From Brumimicrobium sp033722555 (GTDB lineage Bacteria > Bacteroidota > Bacteroidia > Flavobacteriales_D > Crocinitomicaceae), in assembly GCA_033722555.1 (NCBI GenBank), contig JAWVYS010000020.1:1-56475 (forward strand): a stretch of 56,475 bases of DNA, written 5' to 3'. The notes under the pieces are model-generated. The model had not been told where the DNA came from, ran no database searches, and saw nothing but the letters and a program-made list of their open reading frames with translations. This document shows positions 34,412 through 42,643 of this stretch, in pieces (within the stretch, counting starts at the first letter, position 1; every line of letters starts with the position of its first letter). The position numbers and the translations under genes are program-made.

Positions 34412-35619
34412 TGTTACGCCCTCAGCAATCAAATACGGCTTTGAGTTTTTTCTTTCACTCATTCAGCCTTCTGAGCATTATTTTTGTTCCGATTACTTTC
34501 AGAAGTCTACCGTTTGAAAACCGCTTGGGCGAAATATTTTTCGGGAGTATCATAGAAGGTCTGAATCTCGTATTCTTCCAAGAACACATTCTTTTTCCCA
34601 TAAGTTCTGATTCAAGAGGTTTATACTGGCTCATTTTAATTTTACTATTTATCGCTCTGGTTTGCACCTTATCGTTGAGACACTTTAAAAGTTCTTTTAT
34701 CCAATCTTTTATTATGATCTCCAGGCGAATTATGATACTCTATTTGTCTCTCGTTCTGTTTAAATATGGTTGCGACAAGATCTTCGGAACACAATTTTAT
34801 ACACCGGAACCAAACATTCTTTTCACCCGTTTTGGAAACCTAGAGAAGGACATTCTCTACTGGTCTCTGATAGGATCAACTCCCACATATTCTTTATTCC
34901 TTGGGATTACTGAAGTTATAATCGCTACAGGAATATTGTTCCGAAAAACCAGGGTATTCTTTTTATTTCTCTCGGTTCTAATGTTACTATACATCGTAGG
35001 CATCAATTTTATTTTTGATATTTCTGTAAAAATCTTTTCTACACTCCTTCTCTTGACCGCCATTACATTGCTGAGCACGAGCCTACTAAAAATAATCCGT
35101 TTTTTCTCCGGAGCAAATTGTACCCCGTTACAACCGGATAACTTAATTCCCCGGCACTTCCCCACTCGACTAAAGCTAATTTTAACGTTTCTCATAGGAA
35201 CAATGATATTTTTGGAGTGCGTTACCATGCAATTATACCCCTCTAAAATTCAGCAACAAAATCAGAGACCTTTAGAGTTACATGGTGCCTTTAACGTACT
35301 GAATAAGTCTCAAGAAATTACTGATGGTAAAAATATTGAGCACGTTTATTTTCATTCCAAAAATTACCTCATCTTTCATTTCAGGAACGAAGAAATGCTT
35401 GATTTTCATTATTCCAAAGGTGGGTTTAGCAATGAAATTATCCTGACCGATTATGACCTGAACCAACACGTACTGTCAGTCGTTAAAAAAGATAAAATTA
35501 CATTGTTGGCCATGAATGGATTGTTCGGATACGACACCCTTCAATTAACTGAAATTGATTTACAGTCACTCCCTGTCTTTCAGGATCAGTTTCACTGGAC
35601 TGTGGAGGCCATACACTAG
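34411..35619 (+). CDS. Polytopic membrane protein, DoxX-like
   Basis: A 402-residue protein with about seven membrane helices in residues 1-275 (for example YWLILILLFIALVCTL and LFLFLSVLMLLYIVGINF), followed by a soluble C-terminal domain of about 125 residues (KNIEHVYFHSKNYLIFHF, VKKDKITLLAMNGLFGYD). The helix pattern recalls DoxX-like proteins, but the match is weak. It is coupled to the preceding exported protein. Function unknown. Confidence 0.65.
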   Translation: MLRPQQSNTALSFFFHSFSLLSIIFVPITFRSLPFENRLGEIFFGSIIEGLNLVFFQEHILFPISSDSRGLYWLILILLFIALVCTLSLRHFKSSFIQSFIMISRRIMILYLSLVLFKYGCDKIFGTQFYTPEPNILFTRFGNLEKDILYWSLIGSTPTYSLFLGITEVIIATGILFRKTRVFFLFLSVLMLLYIVGINFIFDISVKIFSTLLLLTAITLLSTSLLKIIRFFSGANCTPLQPDNLIPRHFPTRLKLILTFLIGTMIFLECVTMQLYPSKIQQQNQRPLELHGAFNVLNKSQEITDGKNIEHVYFHSKNYLIFHFRNEEMLDFHYSKGGFSNEIILTDYDLNQHVLSVVKKDKITLLAMNGLFGYDTLQLTEIDLQSLPVFQDQFHWTVEAIH

Positions 35620-35647
35620 AAATATCAACCTCTCAGCTAGATATTAG

Positions 35648-36106
35648 TCATCCGGTCAATTCGTAAAAATCAGGTACTTCTCGCCTGTAGTTTACGCTTT
35701 TATTTTCATGATCAATTTTAGCAACAACTGTTTCCATGCCGTTGGTTAATATAAGCCAGTCTACCCGTAATTTGAAATTATACTGTGCGATCTGGTGCAA
35801 GGTTTTTTCCGAAAGCCCTATTTCCGGAGCTTTGCATTCTATGATGGCAACAGGCTTGGATTCACGGTTAAAAATCACCCCGTCGCAGCGCCGTTTTAAT
35901 TTATTCACCTCGATATTAAATTCGGAGGCAATCAGTCCAAGAGGAACTTGTTTTTCACTCACCAGAAAATGTAAGAAATGCTGACGCACCCATTCTTCGG
36001 GTGTAAGTTTGATTTTTTTATTGCGAAATACATCCCACACATAAACAGTTCCACCTGACCTAAAAAGTTCAAGAGACGCCTTGGGTAGATTTAACGCAGT
36101 AAACAT
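35648..36106 (-). CDS. HsdR_N-type restriction-nuclease-fold protein (stand-alone)
   Basis: A 152-residue protein corresponding to the N-terminal nuclease domain of type I restriction HsdR: the PD-(D/E)xK core is visible as D in KRRCDGVIF and ExK in VAIIECKAPEIG, followed by QIAQYNFKLRVDWLILTNG. No HsdM or HsdS gene and no helicase part are present. Such short proteins are widespread in Bacteroidota, and their role is unknown, so restriction should not be assumed. Confidence 0.82.
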   Translation of the reverse strand: MFTALNLPKASLELFRSGGTVYVWDVFRNKKIKLTPEEWVRQHFLHFLVSEKQVPLGLIASEFNIEVNKLKRRCDGVIFNRESKPVAIIECKAPEIGLSEKTLHQIAQYNFKLRVDWLILTNGMETVVAKIDHENKSVNYRREVPDFYELTG

Positions 36107-36158
36107 GGAGGTAAAAATACATTCATTTACGATGAAAGACCCGGGTCAATCATTAAAA

Positions 36159-37232
36159 TTACTTAATTTCCAAGCCATACTCCGACAAAATCACCTTCCA
36201 TTCATAACTTTCCGTGCTTTTGAGTAAAGCAGTATTTATTTTCTTTCTAAGAGTATCCGACACCCTCCTATTCATTCCTATCGCATAATACTGCGGATTA
36301 TATTTAATATCAAGTATTTCAAATTTGTTCAATTCGTTTTTCTTGAGCATTTCTTTCAGCATAGGAAGATCATAAGCCGCTGCCTCTATTTCCTTATTCT
36401 TCAATCCTTCAATCAGCTCCTCTTTTGAGGGATACAAAACCTTGTTTTTGTAGAAATTATCCTTCAACCATTTAGCCGTTGCTGAATTTTCAACAGTTCC
36501 GATTTTCTTTTCTTTGTAATATTCTATGCTGTCGCGTTCTGTCCCTAGTTCAGTAACCGTTAAGCTGGATGCTATACTCGCTGTAAAGCTTGAAATTATT
36601 ACCACTGCAGTAAACATCCACACAAGTGCAACCGCCCGTCCGCCTGTCGTTTTCGGAGACTTGTCACCGTAACCCACCGTGGTCATTGTTACCGCCGACC
36701 ACCAGAATCCGCTCCACAGCCCTTTTATTCCGCCACCGAATTCTTCTTGATTTCGCTTCCTTTCAAACACCCAGGTAAGAAAACCAAAGATTAATATAAC
36801 TAATGCAAGAGTTCCAAGAACACGAAAAAAATTCAGTGAAAAGAAGGAATTCATAAAAATTACCGCCTTATCCCATGAAGTTAATTCATCTGTCATAATT
36901 CCCGAATGAGCCAGATAGAAAGGCGTAGAGAAATTCAAGAATTCAGCTCGCTCGCTGGTAATGGAAAGAGGGTATAAGCATAAATCCATTTCCCCTTGAG
37001 AAAGGCTGTCAAGTACATTTTCTGCTGCTATTTTCTGTTTGTGTACCACAAAATCATTCTTTTCCAGGATCTGCTCCCACAACCAGTGAAGGGCGCCTTG
37101 TGTTTGACCCTTATCCTCATAAATAAAAGGTGCGGAGTTTGCGTAACCTACAACTAATGTGTCGACTCTTTTAGTCCTTCCAAATGCTAAAAATCCGATC
37201 AAACAACAGAAAACGAATAACAGTAACCTCAT
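36159..37232 (-). CDS. GluR0-like glutamate-receptor potassium channel
   Basis: A 357-residue protein: signal peptide (1-18), periplasmic-binding half S1 (about 25-120), membrane segment (about 134-155), pore loop with the potassium filter TVGYGD (185-190), second membrane segment (about 201-222) with SFTASIASSLT (215-225), which resembles the gating motif SYTANLAAF of ionotropic glutamate receptors, then binding half S2 (about 230-357). R95 in PLSITSERAEFLNF and D288 in AAAYDLPML fit the alpha-carboxyl and alpha-amino contacts for an amino acid ligand. It should form a ligand-gated K+ channel. Ligand unknown. Confidence 0.88.
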   Translation of the reverse strand: MRLLLFVFCCLIGFLAFGRTKRVDTLVVGYANSAPFIYEDKGQTQGALHWLWEQILEKNDFVVHKQKIAAENVLDSLSQGEMDLCLYPLSITSERAEFLNFSTPFYLAHSGIMTDELTSWDKAVIFMNSFFSLNFFRVLGTLALVILIFGFLTWVFERKRNQEEFGGGIKGLWSGFWWSAVTMTTVGYGDKSPKTTGGRAVALVWMFTAVVIISSFTASIASSLTVTELGTERDSIEYYKEKKIGTVENSATAKWLKDNFYKNKVLYPSKEELIEGLKNKEIEAAAYDLPMLKEMLKKNELNKFEILDIKYNPQYYAIGMNRRVSDTLRKKINTALLKSTESYEWKVILSEYGLEIK

Positions 37233-37461
37233 AATTATTTATGTTGGTAAAATTTTTCTTTTACTAAATTAGCAGAAAATAATAACCTCGGGGAAAAGGC
37301 GGTCAGAATCTCACTACTTCTTTAAATGCAAACTTACAGAGAATCTCAAACCTTTTAAAGCCGTAAAATGCCTTCATTAATACAAAATAACCTTTGATAA
37401 AATGGAGGTCCTCATTTAAAAAAAGTTTCTTTTCTTTACAGTTCAAATTAAAAGAATACAC

Positions 37462-38928
37462 ATGAAGAAATATTTTTCTGCACTTATTGCCTCGGCATTT
37501 TTGATACCAGCGAATGCTCAGGAGAAAAAAATAGATTTCGTCGAATACGATCTCGAGAATGGCATGCATGTCATTTTACATCAGGATAAGAGTACTCCGA
37601 TCGTAGCCGTTTCGGTTATGTATCATGTAGGATCAAAGAATGAAAATCCAAACAGAACAGGGTTCGCACACTTTTTCGAACACCTTTTATTTGAAGGTAG
37701 TCAGAACATAGATCGTGGAGAATACGATAAATACGTAGAGCGTAACGGTGGAACTCTGAATGCTAATACCTCTCAGGACAGAACCTATTATTATGAAATA
37801 TTCCCTTCCAACAACCTGGAGTTAGGTTTATGGCTTGAATCAGAGCGATTGCTTCATGCCAAGGTAGAGAAGATAGGTATTGAAACTCAACGTGAAGTTG
37901 TAAAAGAAGAAAAAAGACAACGTATGGATAACCAGCCTTACGGTTCTTTCATGGCAGAAGCCTTTGACAGACTCTTCGACAAACATCCTTACCAATGGAC
38001 ACCTATAGGCTCAATGGAACATTTGGATGCAGCTCAGGAAGAAGACTACGTTACTTTTTATCAAACTTTCTACGTTCCTTCTAATGCAACACTTTCAATA
38101 GCAGGAGACATCGATATTGAAGAAGCAAAAAAAATGATCAATAAGTATTTCGGTAGCATTCCAAAAGGACAGGCTATAAATCTTTATAGAGATTTCCTGT
38201 TCCTTAACGATGCTGATTTCGCAGCGAAACACAAGATGGAAAAATCTGTTTTCAACAAAGAAGATTTCTTTAACAGTCCCTCTCCAAAAGCAAAAGAAGC
38301 GATTGCCAGATACAAGAAAATCCCAACAAAAGTTCCAAGACCTGAAGTTATTGAACCGCGTCTGAAAGAAAAAATTGTGGACACCATTTATGATAACATT
38401 CAATTACCGGGAGTATTCTTAGCTTACCGTTCACCTGCTCAAAACACGGAGGACTCTTACGCTCTTGAAATGCTCAACACCGTACTTGCAGGAGGAACAA
38501 GCTCCAGACTAAACAAGATCATTGTTGAAGACAAACAACTTGCCGTTTCAGCATTTTCTTTCACCTTCCCCCTTGAAGATCCGGGAATGGCATTGGTTGC
38601 AGGAATCGCAGCCAAAGACGTTGATCCGGTACAACTGCAACAAGCATTGGATGAACAAATTAAAAGAGTGCAGGAAGAACTCGTTACGGAAGAGGAATTT
38701 CAGAAAGTGAAAAATCAGTTCGAAAATCAGTTTTATTCTTCAAACAGTTCAGTAGCAGGAAAGGCCGAGAGTCTGGCCAATTACTATGTTTATTATGGCA
38801 ACACAAACCTCATCAATGATGAGCTCAGCGTGTATGATAACATAACAAGAGAGGACCTGATGGCAGTAGCAAAAAAATATTTAACGGAGGACGCCCGTGT
38901 GATTCTCTATTATCTGCCAAAAAAATAA
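37462..38928 (+). CDS. M16 family zinc metallopeptidase (catalytic partner)
   Basis: A 488-residue secreted peptidase: signal peptide (1-19, ending NAQ) and inverted zinc motif HFFEH at 70-74 in TGFAHFFEHLLFEG, with the distal glutamate in the helix ETQREVVKEEKRQ. The second M16 domain has the R/Y-type motif in AGGTSSRLNKI. M16B enzymes of this size usually pair with a non-catalytic homologue, and one follows 39 bp downstream. The 229-bp gap upstream shows no clear promoter or other feature. Confidence 0.92.
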   Translation: MKKYFSALIASAFLIPANAQEKKIDFVEYDLENGMHVILHQDKSTPIVAVSVMYHVGSKNENPNRTGFAHFFEHLLFEGSQNIDRGEYDKYVERNGGTLNANTSQDRTYYYEIFPSNNLELGLWLESERLLHAKVEKIGIETQREVVKEEKRQRMDNQPYGSFMAEAFDRLFDKHPYQWTPIGSMEHLDAAQEEDYVTFYQTFYVPSNATLSIAGDIDIEEAKKMINKYFGSIPKGQAINLYRDFLFLNDADFAAKHKMEKSVFNKEDFFNSPSPKAKEAIARYKKIPTKVPRPEVIEPRLKEKIVDTIYDNIQLPGVFLAYRSPAQNTEDSYALEMLNTVLAGGTSSRLNKIIVEDKQLAVSAFSFTFPLEDPGMALVAGIAAKDVDPVQLQQALDEQIKRVQEELVTEEEFQKVKNQFENQFYSSNSSVAGKAESLANYYVYYGNTNLINDELSVYDNITREDLMAVAKKYLTEDARVILYYLPKK

Positions 38929-38967
38929 CATTCAAGACATTTTTAGTAATTAAGAAAATAGAAGATA

Positions 38968-41076
38968 ATGAAAAAGATAATTTTTAGCATAGCAGCGGTA
39001 ATGATCGGGACGAGCTCCTTCGCTCAGCTTGATCGTTCAAAAGCACCGACACCCGGTCCTGCACCTGAAATAAACATAAGTGACCCGGATGTTTTTACGC
39101 TGGATAACGGAATGAAGGTCATTGTATCATCCAATGATCAAATACCTAAAGTTTCTTTCAACCTAGTAATGACATCGGATCCAAGACTTGAAGGTGATAA
39201 AGCCGGACTTTCCGAACTTGCAGGAGATCTTATGCTTTCGGGAACAACGAATCGTTCCAAGGATGAACTCGATAAAGAAAAGGACTTCATTGGAGCATCG
39301 CTGTTTGCGAGTAGTTCAAGCATCTATTTGAGTTGTTTGACAAAGCATATGGATAAAGGCCTTACCTTGATGACGGATGTTATGAAGAACGCGTCATTTC
39401 CTCAAAGTGAATTCGACAGGATCAAAAAACAGTATGAATCCAATCTTCTCTCAGTAAAAACAGATCCTAATTCAATGGCGTCAAATGCTATGTACAGCGT
39501 ACTTTTTCCGAAGGGACATCCCTATGGAGAGGTAATGACAGAAGAATCACTCGAAAATATTACACGCAAAGATGTGACTGAATTTTATAAAAATCAGTTC
39601 ACTCCATCGGGAAGCTACCTGGTGATTGTTGGAGATATTTCTACAGTAGAAGCGCGATTGGTAGCAGAGAAATATTTTGGTGACTGGGAAGGCGGAGTAC
39701 CTTATGAAGCTAAATATGGAAACGGTTATTTCCCTCAGGCAACCAGAGTTATTTTTGTTGAAAAACCGGGCGCTGTTCAATCCGTAATAAACGTTTGTTT
39801 CCCGGTAAAAATGAAACCCGGTGACGACGACCAGATCAAACTTACGACACTGAATAAACTCTTCGGAGGTGGTGGTTTCGGTACTCGACTTATGCAGAAT
39901 TTACGTGAAGACAAGGCTTATACTTACGGTGCTTATTCCAGTCTTGAGGTTAACCGAGAAGGAAGCTGGCTACAGGCGCAAGGAAGTTTCAGAAACGAAG
40001 TTACGGATTCAGCCATTGTTCAGTTTTTGTATGAATTCAACCGAATAACAGAAGATAAGGTTACTGAAGAAGAACTGGAGTTGAATAAAGCTTCAATGGC
40101 AGGAAGTTTTGCCCGAAGTTTAGAGTCACCGCGTACGATCGCTAATTTCGCACTCAATATATTCCGCAACGATCTTGAGGAAGATTATTATAAAACTTAT
40201 CTTAAAAAGTTAAGTGAGGTGAATCGTGAGGATATCCTCAACGTTGCTCAGAAATATTTCACACCCAACCAGCTGAACATTATCGTTGTAGGAAACACGG
40301 ATGTAATGGACAAATTGCTTCAGTTCGATGGAGACGGGGTGATTGAAGTCTTTGATGCGTTCGGAAGACCGGCAAAGAAAAAGGAATATATGCCTGCAGA
40401 AATCTCAAAAGACAAAGTGATCGAGAATTATATTACTGCAGTTACTCAGACTTCTAAACTGAAAAAAGCAAAAAAGAAGCTCAGTAAGATCAAAACGATG
40501 GAGCAGATTATATCCATCAAGCCTGATGAAATGCCCGTTGAGCTCACGATGAAATCTTATTTCATGGCTCCAAATAAAAGAATGCAGATGATGGAATTCA
40601 GTGGAATGGTTGTTCAGAAAGAGGTTTTTAATGGTGAGGAAGGAGTAACCAAACAAATGAATCAATCAGGAGGTATGGACGAGAAGAAAATGACCCAGGA
40701 AGAAATAGAAACAGAAAAGAAAATGTCTCAACTTCTTCCTGAAATGGCACTTCTCGAAAACGAAGTTGATTTTGAATTACTCGGTATAGATGAACTGAAA
40801 GGTGAGAAATTCTATGTCATTGAATACAGAACAGGAAACACTACCACTAAAGCATATAATTCAGAGGATTCCTTTATGAAAAAACACTCTGAAACACTCA
40901 CCATTACGGAAGAAGGACCTCAGTCTGTTTCGGCAGCATTCAGCGATTTCAAGGAGCACAACGGAATATTGTTTCCACACCAGACCATTCAGGTGGTTGA
41001 CGCTGCAACGATGACGGCCACTGTGAAGGAAATTAATCTGAACGCGAAAATAGACGAAAGCAAGTTCAAGCTTTAA
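38968..41076 (+). CDS. M16 family peptidase-like protein lacking the zinc motif
   Basis: A 702-residue protein with a signal peptide (MKKIIFSIAAVMIGTSSFAQ) and two M16 domains (about 25-480). Where the zinc motif HxxEH belongs the sequence is GLSELAGDLMLSG, so it cannot bind zinc; it keeps the partner-domain motif FGTRLMQNLREDKAYTYGAYS. A C-terminal extension of about 200 residues is beta-rich and resembles outer-membrane-lipoprotein-sorting-type folds, though this is weak. It probably forms a heterodimer with the catalytic M16 protein just upstream, as known for M16B pairs. Confidence 0.88.
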   Translation: MKKIIFSIAAVMIGTSSFAQLDRSKAPTPGPAPEINISDPDVFTLDNGMKVIVSSNDQIPKVSFNLVMTSDPRLEGDKAGLSELAGDLMLSGTTNRSKDELDKEKDFIGASLFASSSSIYLSCLTKHMDKGLTLMTDVMKNASFPQSEFDRIKKQYESNLLSVKTDPNSMASNAMYSVLFPKGHPYGEVMTEESLENITRKDVTEFYKNQFTPSGSYLVIVGDISTVEARLVAEKYFGDWEGGVPYEAKYGNGYFPQATRVIFVEKPGAVQSVINVCFPVKMKPGDDDQIKLTTLNKLFGGGGFGTRLMQNLREDKAYTYGAYSSLEVNREGSWLQAQGSFRNEVTDSAIVQFLYEFNRITEDKVTEEELELNKASMAGSFARSLESPRTIANFALNIFRNDLEEDYYKTYLKKLSEVNREDILNVAQKYFTPNQLNIIVVGNTDVMDKLLQFDGDGVIEVFDAFGRPAKKKEYMPAEISKDKVIENYITAVTQTSKLKKAKKKLSKIKTMEQIISIKPDEMPVELTMKSYFMAPNKRMQMMEFSGMVVQKEVFNGEEGVTKQMNQSGGMDEKKMTQEEIETEKKMSQLLPEMALLENEVDFELLGIDELKGEKFYVIEYRTGNTTTKAYNSEDSFMKKHSETLTITEEGPQSVSAAFSDFKEHNGILFPHQTIQVVDAATMTATVKEINLNAKIDESKFKL

Positions 41077-41096
41077 CGAATAAAAACTTACAGATG

Positions 41097-41129
41097 AAAG
41101 GCGGTGTCGTTTAGATGCCGCTTTTTTTT
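41097..41129 (+). terminator. Terminator of the M16 pair
   Basis: GCGGTGTC (41101-41108) pairs with GATGCCGC (41114-41121), including two G-U pairs, and is followed by eight T. It lies 20 bp after the M16 stop and overlaps the stop of the convergent glutaminase gene. Confidence 0.75.
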
Positions 41130-41688
41130 ATCCCCTTATGAAATTCTCTATGATTTTTTTACCGAGAGGTGTAAGTATAGATTCGGGATGGAACTGAACA
41201 CCAAACCAGGGACGTTCTTTATGCGCAATTGCCATGAGAATTCCTTCGGAGGAAATCGCAAGTTCTTCCCAAACGTCCGGGAGAGGTTGACCCACTGCCC
41301 AACTGTGATAACACCCCACTGAAAATTCGTTGGGCAAATTTCTGAGTAATGAATGAGCATTCTTTTGAAATACTTGTGTCTCTACACCGTGTCTCACTTC
41401 TTTAAGGTTATAAAGAAAGGCCCCCGTATATTCAGCGAGAGCCTGCATTCCCAAACAAACCCCGAGAACAGGCATTTCCTTAGGTACGTCCGCTATGATC
41501 TCCATTAATCCTTTTGACTCCGAAGGAAGTCCGGGTCCGGGGGAAAGGATAATTTTGTCGTAATCTAAAACATCGATTCGCCGATATTCATCGTTTCGTA
41601 TGACCTCTGAATCCGCTCCGCAACCCTCTACATAATGCAACAGGTTATAGGTAAAGGAATCATAATTATCTATTATTAGTATCTTCAA
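41128..41688 (-). CDS. Anthranilate / aminodeoxychorismate synthase glutamine amidotransferase
   Basis: A 186-residue class I glutamine amidotransferase (TrpG/PabA). It begins LKILIIDNYDSFTYNL; the catalytic cysteine is in VLGVCLGMQALAEY and the His/Glu pair in VQFHPESILTP. No ATG fits; a TTG at 41688 gives the family's usual N-terminus and length, whereas the longer frame from 41751 adds 21 unlike residues and overlaps the divergent ridA. It delivers ammonia to an anthranilate or aminodeoxychorismate synthase partner encoded elsewhere. TrpG and PabA roles cannot be separated here. Confidence 0.88.
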   Translation of the reverse strand: MKILIIDNYDSFTYNLLHYVEGCGADSEVIRNDEYRRIDVLDYDKIILSPGPGLPSESKGLMEIIADVPKEMPVLGVCLGMQALAEYTGAFLYNLKEVRHGVETQVFQKNAHSLLRNLPNEFSVGCYHSWAVGQPLPDVWEELAISSEGILMAIAHKERPWFGVQFHPESILTPLGKKIIENFIRG

Positions 41689-41702
41689 CCTGCTTTTTAA
41701 CT

Positions 41703-41710
41703 CAAAATTA
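41703..41710 (-). promoter_or_regulatory. -7 promoter element for trpG/pabA
   Basis: TAATTTTG on the minus strand ends 14 nt before the TTG start at 41688. A second match, TAGCTTTG, lies at 41729-41722. Both would give very short leaders and support the TTG start. Confidence 0.5.
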
Positions 41711-41737
41711 TTAAACTTGTACAAAGCTAAATGAAAA

Positions 41738-42115
41738 ATGAAAAAAATCATTAAAATTCCGAATGCTCCTGCCCCAATTGGTCCCTACAGTCAGGCAGTG
41801 CTAAAGAATAACACGCTTTACGTCAGCGGGCAAATTCCTCTGGATCCTTTCGATGGTGAATTAAAATGTTCTTCGGTAGAGTTAGCCACCGAGCAGGTCA
41901 TGAAGAATATCTCTGCCCTCATCGAAACGGCAGGCTTCACGATGGAAGACGTGGTAAAATGCTCCATCTTTCTCAAGTCCATGGAAGATTTCAAAACGGT
42001 TAATGCCGTCTACGAAAAATATTTCCAACAGGATCCCCCTGCCCGAGAAACCGTGCAAGTAAGCAAACTACCGCTTGACGTACCTGTTGAAATATCTTGT
42101 ATTGCTCAGCGTTAA
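41738..42115 (+). CDS. ridA: RidA family enamine/imine deaminase
   Basis: The 125-residue protein has the RidA signatures APIGPYSQAVLKNNTLYVSGQIPLD and PARETVQVSKLPLDVPVEI, with the arginine that binds the carboxylate of the imine intermediate in the latter. It hydrolyses reactive enamines made by PLP enzymes such as threonine dehydratase. The gene is divergent from trpG/pabA and is followed after 9 bp by a lipoprotein gene. Confidence 0.94.
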   Translation: MKKIIKIPNAPAPIGPYSQAVLKNNTLYVSGQIPLDPFDGELKCSSVELATEQVMKNISALIETAGFTMEDVVKCSIFLKSMEDFKTVNAVYEKYFQQDPPARETVQVSKLPLDVPVEISCIAQR

Positions 42116-42124
42116 TTCATCGAC

Positions 42125-42643
42125 ATGAAATATATTCTGATTCTATTTATTCCTTTGCTGTTTTTTTCGTGTAAAAAGAAATTTACACAGTTTTACATCG
42201 ATTATAATCATGAAACTACTATTCCTGCAACGGTACCTGTAAATTCTCCTGTTACACTAAGTACTCCCGAGAAACAAACGAATTCAACCTACCGCTTTGA
42301 GTCCAACGATACCCGAAAAGACAAAATCGAGAAGATCATCTTGAAGGATCTTGTCCTTACCATCACCGCTCCTCAGAGTGAAACATTCTCTTTTCTGAAC
42401 AGCATAGAGGTATATATTGATTCGGATAATCACCCCGAAACAAAAGTCGCCTATAAAAATAACATCAGTGAAGGAATCGGAAATCAACTCGTTTGTGAAG
42501 TGATTAACACGGACCTTCAAAAATATATTAAGGAAGATGCATTTACCGTGAAACTGGTTACCGTTACGGATGAAGTTATCACCCAGGATATCGAAGTTAA
42601 TATTTACTCCAATTTCTTTGTGGACGCCAAATTAGTAAAGTGA
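42125..42643 (+). CDS. Lipoprotein of unknown function
   Basis: A 172-residue protein with a lipoprotein signal (MKYILILFIPLLFFSC, Cys at 16) and a beta-rich domain (KIEKIILKDLVLTITAPQSE, LNSIEVYIDSDNHPETKVAY). I do not recognise it. The stop TGA overlaps the GTG start of the downstream glycosyltransferase (GTGA at 42640), so the pair is translationally coupled, hinting at a shared envelope role. Confidence 0.72.
   Translation: MKYILILFIPLLFFSCKKKFTQFYIDYNHETTIPATVPVNSPVTLSTPEKQTNSTYRFESNDTRKDKIEKIILKDLVLTITAPQSETFSFLNSIEVYIDSDNHPETKVAYKNNISEGIGNQLVCEVINTDLQKYIKEDAFTVKLVTVTDEVITQDIEVNIYSNFFVDAKLVK

Noticed and set aside
35648..36106. Type I restriction system
   Set aside because: Only an HsdR_N-type domain is present, with no HsdM, HsdS or motor domain; such solitary proteins are common in Bacteroidota chromosomes.
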